A stretch of 64,000 nucleotides of DNA from Wuchereria bancrofti (taxonomy: Eukaryota > Nematoda > Chromadorea > Rhabditida > Onchocercidae): the NCBI GenBank assembly GCA_005281725.1, contig SSBO01000012.1, positions 22,185,930 through 22,249,929 of the forward strand, in the 5' to 3' direction. The notes beneath the pieces are model-generated. The model saw nothing but the letters and a program-made list of their open reading frames with translations, was not told where the DNA came from and did not search any database. Below, piece by piece: positions 55,319 to 64,000 of the stretch. How positions within the stretch are numbered: position 1 is the first letter of the stretch; every line of letters starts with the position of its first letter. The translations under genes and the position numbers were made by a program.

Positions 55319-55487
55319 ATGTTTTGTTGACTGAAAAAATAAAGCTTTTTCGTATTTATCAAATCAGTTAAACTCACATTACGAAATTTATCATAGTGAA
55401 GAATTTGACGAAATAATGAGATTAAATAAAAAATGATGACATAAATTTAAAGTATTTTAAAGTTTAACAACTCCACATCTTTCTATA

Positions 55488-55565
55488 TCGTGTGTGTATG
55501 TGTATGCATGTCTGTGTATGCCTGTGTGTGTGCATGTGTGTGTGCATGTGTGTGTATGTGTGTTT
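55488..55565. repeat. TG-rich microsatellite
   Basis: Mixed TGTG, TATG, CATG and CCTG units on the plus strand, an alternating purine-pyrimidine tract that could adopt Z-DNA. Confidence 0.9.
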
Positions 55566-58500
55566 TGCAACAAATATTAGAAAGATAAACTTTAAATGAT
55601 GAAGTGATTTTTTTTTTTTTGATCGCTTCTCCAAGTTTCAAATCACTTTTCTTAACTAAAGTAATCTACTAAATATCACTTTCGAGAGCCAATTTCTAAA
55701 ACTTAAAACCTAAAAATATTTGGAATCTGAAGTCTGAAATTCTAATTAAAAGTGTTTGATAGGTCATGCAAATGATCCAATATAAACCTTTCAGTTGTCA
55801 CATAAACATGACAGAAATGTCGCATCAAATAAGTACAGTGGACAAGAATAGAAACAAAAACAAAAAAAAAAAAAAAAAAGCAGTCGAGAAATATAAATTT
55901 CAATTTACCTTTAATTAGATGTTTGATGCTGAAAAAAAGAAAGAAAAATTTGCTAAATAAATAAAAGCAAAGCAATTGAGCATTTAGAAATATCACCTTT
56001 GACAAGCTTGGATGTAACTTTTTCTAACTGAAACAAACCAAATGTTGAAAATCTGAAAATTGCGCCTTTTTGTTTTTCTTCCGCTTTTCTCCTATAAGAA
56101 TTTCTCGTCAAAAAATTCTCAAATTTTTTTTCTTTCTTGGTTTAAAGTTTAAATTGAACAAACGAACTTCCTGTCTAATTTATGCAAAAAAAAAAAGTGG
56201 AAAAAAAATTACAAATTTTTAAAATTTACTGCCAATTTATCAAAATAAAAAAAAATGCTTCTTTCAAGTTAATTTTGAAATACTGAAACTAAATTTGGTT
56301 AAATTTTGTTTAATATCTTAGTATTTCTTAGATCAGTCAAAATTTGAAGAAGGAAGTGATTGATTGAATAAATTTAATAAAATATTAAAAAATTAAATAA
56401 ATTACATTTCAAAGAATTTTATTTTTCCAAATTTATACAAATTTAGACTAAACACTATAGCAGTGTAATATATATATAATCAGTAAATAGTATTATTTCA
56501 AGCAAATACTAATTGAAGGTTAATTTATTGAGATTAATTTATTTTAAATGTAAAATTTTTGTGTCTATTGAATTTTAATGTAAATTTGCAATAATATTAT
56601 TAATTTAAAATACTTTCAATGAAATTACTAATTGGCCAAATTGACAAATGAAATTTTGACTAATTTTAAGGACTAAATGCAGCATTTGTACACTAAGCAT
56701 AAAATATTAAATTAAGCAATTAAAATTCCGAGATAAGCTCGAAAATTGAAAATTTTAAAAAATTAGCAGGTCTATCTATTTTGTTATTTTAAAAACTTTT
56801 ATGATTACAACGTAAAGTTTGAAAGTTCTTTTTAGTAAATATCATTTAAAAAAAGAAAAGAAGAAAAAAAAAATTCAAATTTGTGAAAAAAAGAAAGAAA
56901 GAAAAAAAAAGAGAACAAAATGAAAAAATAAACGATTGAGTGAAATATGTATGTGTGTGCAAAAGGCTTGGATATTGAAGCAAATGATGTATTCGACTTC
57001 AAATGGCCATTTAGGCCATCATTTTAAATTAAGAAAATATTTTCAATCCTTGAAAAACTCTTTTCTCTCTCTCTCTCCCTCTCTCTCTCTCCCTCTTCTG
57101 TTTTTTCTTTTAAACAAGAAAAGAATGATTGGAAATGAAATTAATTTCTTTCATTTCATATTAATGTAATACGCATAAATAATGACTAATTTAATTTTCA
57201 TCCGATGATAATCAATCAATAATAAATCACATAATATTATTTATATTTGGATCAATTGAAATCATTGATCATTTATTTCAGTTTTTCTTCTGGAACTTTT
57301 TATTTATTATTTAAACGAAAAAATAAAAAAAAAGTGGAAGAAAAGGAAGAAAAAATATTTGGAAAATAATAATAATTAAATCTTTTCCTTTGCATTTATA
57401 AATTCATCAAAAAAGAAACGAAAAATATATAATTTTTTTTAAATTTCTATTTTCTTTGCTTTTGATTCAAAACAAACATATCATTTCGACGATATGAATT
57501 AATCATGTGCTTTTTTTAAATAATCGCTTTTTTTTTCTGAATATAGCAAATTAAAAAGCAAAATGTATTGTTTTGAAGTTTTTTTTTTTCTAAATGAACT
57601 AATCTTCCTAACTTTTTTGACCTTACTCTACTAAAAAAAAAAAAAAAAAGAAATAGATCAATGTATATCTATTGAGTTATTTATTTGATGGCAAGAAAAT
57701 TTAAAAAAGTTTTTTCTTGCTTTTTTTTGAACTAATCATTCATCAATATCTGATTTATTGATTATCTTTCTTAAGTAGAAAAATTATGAAAGTTACAAAG
57801 ATTAAAAAAAAAGAAGAAAAGATTGGAAATTAAAAGATAAATCTGAAAGGTTAAATAAGAAAAAGTTAGACTTGTCTGTGCTGTTTCATTCACTGTTGTC
57901 AAACATTCATCAAATAATCGTTAATTTGTCAAACTTCATTATTTTCATCAATACCTTTTCAATTTATCCATAGCTCTATCATCTTTTCATTAATTAATTT
58001 AATAATACAAATTTTTCATTTTTTTATTTTATTGACGGAAGAAAAGTTACTGAGAATTTTGAGAATTAAATAGATAACGTGAAGCTTACTCATAAATTAA
58101 ACAAAAAAAAAAAAAAAATGAATGTATGTAACCTTTTTTCTTTTCAAACTAAACATGTAAATTTCGTTAAATTACAAAATTTCAATTACATTCCAAAATT
58201 TTTTCATCAAATATTATCATACTTTAAAAAATAACTGATAAGAAAATGACTGATTACACATATTAATAACTTTAAATTAATCATTCATTTCATTTTCGCT
58301 TGTTTATGTTATTTGCACGAAAATGATACTAATAATGTAATATTTTTTCATTGGAATTCAAATCTAACATCTGTTAAACTTTTTAATTACCAATTACACT
58401 TATCGATCGTTCCCATTCATTAATTCAATCAAAAATTTGTTAGCTTTTCTGTGTTGCATTTTAATTGGCACTTATGATTTCATGGCGAAGTATAATATTT

Positions 58501-58781
58501 TTATGAAATAACAAATAAAATATGATATTAATTGATGCAATAAATAATTTGATTATTTCTAAATTTTTGAGATTGTTTGAGCAAAATATGAAAATGCAAT
58601 AATTACTAATTGAATAGCAATTAATTGCACTGTAATTAATGCAATAACAAGGATAAAGTATGGAAGATCATTAAAGAAATATTTAAGTTTAAATAACAAT
58701 TTATTGATACACTAAGAAAAATTGCGTTATGTTAGATAATTTATTCATTTATTCAAAATTTGAAAAACTAAAGTTTCAAAA
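55566..58781. other. AT-rich spacer, no gene seen
   Basis: Low-complexity AT sequence with a CT run at 57063-57095. A small block at 56957-57028 is less AT-rich, has the inverted word GGCCATTTAGGCC and is open in one plus frame (GLDIEANDVFDFKWPFRPSF then stop). It has no visible start or splice partner. Confidence 0.4.
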
Positions 58782-59176
58782 TCATTTGAAATTATTGCAA
58801 ATATTAAAATGAATGAGATATGTTTTTTTTTTCATTTTAGTAAATGAAAATATATAAAACAGAACCAAGCCTTTGGATGAGTAATTTAAATTACGAAATT
58901 TGAGCAAAGTAAGTATGAAGATAGCATTATTTAAAATGATGATTAATACAAGTAAAGAAAAGTAAATAGCCAAAGTGATTGAGCCAATGAATGATGATGA
59001 AAGTGTGGCCTGGGAGTTGTGCCAGTTGCCAATCTTTTCAAGTTGTCTCAAATGATAGTTGGCCCTAAAAAGAATAAAAGACAATTTCTAAAACTTATTC
59101 AAAATAGTCCAGTTTCAGCAAAACAAAAAAAAAGAATATTATGACTGCGGCAACTTTTCAATGTTGTCATAGACAA
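58782..59176 (-). CDS. Possible two-exon fragment of a membrane protein, unrecognised
   Basis: On the minus strand a 31-base exon (59176-59146, after TTTGTTTCAG; reads VYDNIEKLPQ) joins in phase to a second after ATTCTTTTTAG at 59064 (start ANYHLRQLEKIGNWHNSQAT, then a hydrophobic SFIGSITLAIYF-LLVLIIIL segment). The first 110 bases of the second exon are over 40% GC, well above local background. The frame stays open to about 58785. The donor of the small exon (GTCATA) is weak. No upstream exons are identified in the 3 kb before it. The plus strand of the same GC-rich patch is also open for about 29 codons, so the strand is not certain. It may be part of a real gene or a relic. Confidence 0.3.
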
Positions 59177-62100
59177 CTGAAACAAAGAAAATTTAAACTC
59201 AGAATTTTATTTCAATTACTAGAATTATGAGAGTTAAGTTTTAATTTTGCAAAATGTCCACTTGAAATTTTAGCAATAACAAATATAATTCCAGTTCAAA
59301 TTTCAACCAAAAATTGTGTACTTAAAAAAAGTTGTCAAGTGTAGTTTTTTATTAATAATAATTTTGAGCTTTACACTTCATATGTATGCTGTTGTTTTTC
59401 GCTTCAGCTTTTTATAATTTCTTAATTTAGATTATTGCAATTATTGTTGAATTTTAATTTTAAATTTCATAATAACATTTATAAATTTCACATTACGTAT
59501 TATGAATGACTTTTGGAGAGTAGTACATAATGTAAACTTATAAGTTAAAATTTTTTTTAATTACTCATTTCTACTCATCCATTAAAAACTTTTACTTATC
59601 ATTTTGCAGTTATGCTTTGATAATATTTCATGGATTCGCAATAATTTGCATTTTATGGGCATTCATTAGCAAAGAAATTACAATGATATTAGCCATAACA
59701 TTTAATAAACATAAAATAAATAAAAGCAAAAGATTAATTCTAAGAAACTTATCGGAATCATTCTGGGAATTCATCAGAAATCAATAATTAAAACTTTAAT
59801 CAATTTTTATTTATTGAATAACTACCATTAATAGAAGCTTGCACTGATTATTTGTTAACTATATTTAGAAAATCTTCAAAAAAAAACACTTCATTTGGAA
59901 TTTAAAAGTTCATAATTATTTTCTGTGAATTCTTCGTTAATTGAATTATAAAAGAAGCCGTGATTTGAACATTGTTTTAGAACATGATAAACTGAAAAGT
60001 TTGAATGGATTTGCTGGAAAACTAAAAGATATCTGAGAAATCAGATGAGATTTTCCGAATCAAATATATGAATTTAAATGAAATGGATGATTCATTTATA
60101 AAATAATTGTTCAGTTGTTGTAGTACTACTACTATTATTATATCATAAAATGAAATTTTTTTTTCCTCTTTTGCTTCTTGCCAAATTGGGACATGCATAA
60201 AATCTCATTTGAGTCTAATCGTATCTCTTAATTTGTTATCTTCGAATACTTTTTTTTTTTTTCATGTTCCTCCTTTCCTCCTCCTCTCTCTCTCTCTCCT
60301 ATTTCTTAAATGGAAATGCAAATATAATTATTGTATTTGAGAAAATGAATTCAAGAAAGTGACGTAATTTTTAACGGAAAGACGAAAAGTAATATTGCCA
60401 GTTCATAAATAGTAGAAAATCAAATTTAAAAGCAAAAATTCTCTCAATAATTGAGATTTTTGCTAGAGGCAAATCAACTTTTTACATCTTTTTTTCATTT
60501 TTGAAAATTCCCATATAAATATTTGTTTAAAATATTATGAATGAGTTAATTTTGAATTTATAACGAGCAAAAGTTTAATAATTGAATTTTTCCTTGAAAA
60601 TATAATAATCGCATTAGGAAATATTCAAAAAACTTATTAATCTTAAAAATGAATATAATTGAAATAGAAGAGAGAAAAACACTGTTGTAGGCAAATCTTG
60701 AAAAAAAAAATTACTTCTCAACAAGAAAACGAAACTATTCAACAATGAATTCAGAAAAAAAAAGCCAAACTACTCAAAAAAAAAAAAGAAGAAAAAGATT
60801 GTAAGAAAAAAGCTCATCCAAAAAAAAAGAATTGTTAAATGAAAAATAAGTGATAAAATTTGAAGGATATGAAATGAATGTTTCATTTGAAATATAAAAA
60901 TGTGAAATTTTTAATTGTTAATAATTATTTTCAGCTATGCATTCGTTATAAAATTGCAGATAATTAATGCGCATTTGCAAATTACAGTTATCATGAATAA
61001 TTTAATGTTTTAATCTGGGTAAATAAAAAAAAGAATGGTATCGTTTTATATGACAATAAATTATAAGAAAACAACATTTTTCTGAGAATACATTTTGTGA
61101 GATTTGTACAGTAATTTATACAGTATCGAAATACAGTATGTATGAGATACAGTATACATGAGAATTTGCAAATCAACAATCATTTAAAATTTAGAAATGA
61201 ATTTATTCAAGTAAGCATATTGTAACCTTTTTTTCAAAAAAAAAAAAAATAAAAAATAACGTTTGGCACATCTTGTTGAACAATTATATTAATTTCTGCT
61301 GTTTGTGCTTTCTGTGACAACAAATTTTTCATCAAACAATAATTATCATTTGCTTAGTATGCTAGTATGCTTTAATAAATTTCATCAGAAATTGACATTC
61401 TCGATGGATTAAAATTCATGGATAAAAGTGTAAAGTCGGCTTTAACAAATATGAACCCATTTAGATTATTAAAATGACGATGTAAAAAAAAAGGGAAGAA
61501 AACAGGATAAAGGTTGAATTTGATTAGAAGAATAATTGATGATTTAAAAAAAAAAAAAAAATCAGTAAAAAAATGAACAAAAAATAAAATAAAGAGCAAT
61601 TGTAAGATTGAAATGGGTTATAATTTATAACAAAACAAATTAAACAATATTAAAATATTCTAACTTAGAAATTAATCTCGAATTTTAATTTCAAAATTTC
61701 TTTCTACTAATAGAAAAATTTTCTCATTTTTTTTTTTTTGCTGATTAGCTAGCTATAAAATTTCAGTCTTGCGTTATGTTAAATTTTGTTGCACTGTAAA
61801 AAATTATAATTGTCAAATTTTCTTGTGTAATACAAATAAATTTGTCAATTCTTGCTAAATATAAACCTTAACAATGAGTATAGTTTCATTTTTTTTTAAC
61901 AAAAATAGTAGTAAAATGAATTTCAAAATCTCAATTCATCATACATAGTGGGAATTGAAAATAATTTGAAAAAGTAAACAATATGCACTGAATTTTTTTG
62001 AAAAAAGTAAACAATATACATAACTAAACAAAAAAAAAAAAAAAGAAAAAGCCAAATAATTTGTCATTTTGTCTTCAAAATGACAATTTCATTCAGTAAT

Positions 62101-62435
62101 AAAAATTGTAAATTTCTGACATATCAGATTTCATTTTTGTTTGATATGCTATCATTTTGGGGAACACAAATTAAGGAAGTGAGCAATTATATGTAAGATT
62201 AAGTGAAATGTCACTTATGATTTCTTGAAATTTTGACATAATATTCTCTTTTTTTATTTTATTTTATTAATTTTCTTTCGTTGATTTTTTTTTCTTTTTT
62301 TTCTGAAGCGATGAGTAATTACTTGGCTAAGGAAATATGATTTCATAGTTCTAAAATCAATATAAATACTTTATTTACTATCGAGTTTTATGTTCATTTT
62401 AAAATTACCAATCATATTTTATTATTTTTCAAAAC
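59177..62435. other. AT-rich spacer with scattered short open stretches
   Basis: Plus-strand pieces that follow an AG acceptor and are open to a stop occur at 59610-59787 (58 codons with a hydrophobic start), near 59987-60040 and near 61390-61473. In sequence this AT-rich such runs are expected by chance in six frames. None matches a family or joins its neighbours in phase. Confidence 0.4.
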
Positions 62436-62486
62436 AGCGTTAACATTCCGAGCATCGTGTGATCTTTGCCCTCCAAACAAATCCAT
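62436..62486 (-). other. Possible first coding exon of a gene divergent from CBP80
   Basis: On the minus strand the ATG at 62486 opens 17 codons (MDLFGGQRSHDARNVNA) ending at a GCT/GTTTTG donor, in a patch clearly richer in GC than its surroundings. It lies about 630 bases upstream of the CBP80 start on the opposite strand, so the two could share a promoter. No trans-splice acceptor is visible just before it and downstream exons are not identified. Confidence 0.25.
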
Positions 62487-63092
62487 CGATTATTTCGCTT
62501 TTTTAAATGATACCATAGCAGACGATTAAATATTAACAATGATTTTTTGTAAAATAATTTTTACAATTTTTAGAAAATAAATTTATCAAAAAAAAAAAAA
62601 TTTAGATGAGATATCTTGCATTGTGATAAGTTTGATTTTATATTAAATTTATCACTAATTACTACGACTATCATAATAAATCACAAGAACATTACATGAT
62701 AGATGAATTTTTTCATGTCTGTTGCAAGCTATGATGATGACACTATGATGTGACATCGGACAGCTGATGAAATATGAGTTGTCTCATTTAAGATTTCATT
62801 TGAAGTACTACTCAGTATAACTGTAACTCAAGTACAGGCAGTTCAAGTTAAACTAAATTTCTCATACATTTGTAGTCATCACTGTTTCTTTTTATTTTAT
62901 CAACTAAAATGACAGATTTTTGACTTGGAAAATAATTATGAGCTGATAATTCGAAACTGACAATTTATAATTTTAAAAAGTTGAGATTACAATTACTCGT
63001 TTATCATTCATTTATTTTTTGCATAATATGATTTAAATGACATATCAGTTGATGATTTCGAAAATATCAAATTACTAAAGTATCATTACAAT

Positions 63093-63102
63093 AGTTTTTC
63101 AG
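63093..63102 (+). promoter_or_regulatory. Probable spliced-leader acceptor of the CBP80 gene
   Basis: TAGTTTTTCAG ends at 63102, and the ATG at 63119 follows after 16 bases. There is no coding exon upstream. This is the canonical nematode trans-splice arrangement and fixes the start. Confidence 0.6.
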
Positions 63103-63118
63103 AATAGAGAGATACGTG

Positions 63119-63921
63119 ATGTGTGATGAAGAAGAGAAAGAACGAAATGGTCGTTCGGATTTTGGCATCGGTAATAGAGGTCGTAATTATCAAAGACGAA
63201 ATTTTGGCGATGGTAATTATCAAAGACGAAATTTTGGCGATTTTAGCGAACAAGATGATGGAGATCAGCGAGAAAGGCGACGACATGTTGGTTTGGAAGA
63301 AGGTAAGTTTGTTTACATTTTCGAAAGAAAAAAAGTGTGTTTAAATGAAAGCTGAACAGTGTTAGAAATACATTGATGAAATAAATTATGCGAATAAATT
63401 ATTTTAAATTTTTAATAAGTAATGGAATTATTGTAGATGACATTTTATGCAAGCGAAAACGACATGAATCAGATATGGTGGAAGATGAAATTATGTGCAA
63501 ATTAACAGAATTGTTGACACATGTTGGTGAGAAAGTATGTAAAATTATCTTTTGGTGAATTACCGTCTCATAGTGACATGTTTATTCATGAAATATACGT
63601 TACTGTAGTCCATTATATTAGTCCAGTAATAGTAATGAAAAGCAATTCAACAATTAAAATGTTTTTCTCGTATGATTAGAAAATGAAAAGAATGGTGAAA
63701 TAACCAGAAAGATAGGGAAAACTGCGTATTCTTGCTTGGTTGAATTAATGTTCCAAATGAATTTGTCATATTCAAAAGCAAATTTTTGCTTTGAGTTTTC
63801 TCTCTATAAAGTGTTTTCAGAGCAGTTCATCTTTAGAATCAAATTTGGAAAGTCTAGCGCAAGTTCTGGAAACAGATTTGGACACGTACAAAGAACATAT
63901 TATTGAAATTCTTGTGAACTG
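63119..63921 (+). CDS. ncbp-1: Nuclear cap-binding protein subunit 1 (CBP80), 5' part
   Basis: CBP80 is the large subunit of the nuclear cap-binding complex; with CBP20 it binds the m7G cap and supports splicing, export and decay. Three exons are in the window: 63119-63302, 63437-63534 and 63821-63921. The gene runs off the right edge just after the third donor (GGTAAGTT). Exon 1 is a charged N terminus with Gly/Arg pieces and a 10-residue tandem repeat (GNYQRRNFGD twice), then RERRRH. Exon 2 adds CKRKRHESD, a likely nuclear signal, and CKLTELLTHVGEK. Exon 3 begins SSSLESNLESLAQVLETDL, the strongly conserved start of the CBP80 MIF4G domain. The family is about 790 residues long, so only about one sixth is seen here. 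Confidence 0.88.
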
Positions 63922-64000
63922 GTAAGTTTAGGTTGTTTCAAATATTTACACATTTAGATTTCAACGTATTACTAATTACAATATTTGATCAGTATTTTAT

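Noticed and set aside
54562..55377. 271-codon open frame on the minus strand rich in FHFIS/HSF
   Set aside because: It is the translation of a pentanucleotide/tetranucleotide satellite; no start context, domain or non-repeat core.
59610..59787. Plus-strand 58-codon frame after TTTTGCAG with a hydrophobic start
   Set aside because: Runs of this length are expected by chance in AT-rich sequence over six frames; it does not join any other piece in phase.
61372..61599. Both strands open over about 35 codons near 61390-61490
   Set aside because: Plausible residues on both strands, so the signal is ambiguous; no splice partner or family match.

Overview
The window is nuclear DNA of a nematode, most likely a spirurid/filarial (clade III) species. 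It is about three quarters A+T, packed with poly-A/poly-T runs, and its genes are split into many small exons with nematode splice acceptors (TTTTCAG, TTTTAG). Several start codons lie a few bases after an AG acceptor that has no upstream exon, which fits spliced-leader trans-splicing. The four recognisable genes are animal families with nematode-like sequence. The clade III placement is inferred from base composition and intron style only.

Layout. 1-3160: A-rich degenerate repeat array studded with GCATGC. 3340-3490: long A/T homopolymer tract. 3653-5074 (minus): an intact five-exon, unusually GC-rich gene for a 314-residue acidic protein with a C2H2 finger and a second Cys-rich finger. 7439-9919 (plus): an unprocessed, broken copy of DNA ligase I. 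9920-28050: about 18 kb with no recognisable gene, only a few weak exon-like islands. 28290-43209 (plus): a complete 29-exon TMC (transmembrane channel-like) gene of about 1435 residues. 45463-46697 (plus): a small three-exon Cys-rich transmembrane protein whose ATG stands alone in exon 1. 47756-51138 (minus): a complete eight-exon stomatin of 290 residues. 54637-55318: a pentanucleotide satellite. 55.5-63 kb: mostly empty, with one candidate minus-strand membrane-protein exon pair. 63119 to the right edge (plus): the first three exons of nuclear cap-binding protein subunit 1 (CBP80).

TMC proteins and MEC-2-type stomatins both belong to animal mechanosensory membrane complexes, so their proximity is notable, but nothing here shows co-regulation. 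CBP80 and DNA ligase I are housekeeping families.

The most unusual structural pattern is recurrent: at least four times, local tandem duplication has copied an intron 3' end together with the first bases of the following exon, leaving decoy splice acceptors upstream of the true one (TMC exons 1, 13 and 19; stomatin exon 7). A second is a run of six consecutive TMC tail exons that are all multiples of three with phase-2 boundaries, so any subset could be skipped without shifting the frame. All exon models were built by hand from splice signals, reading-frame continuity and family knowledge; no search was run.
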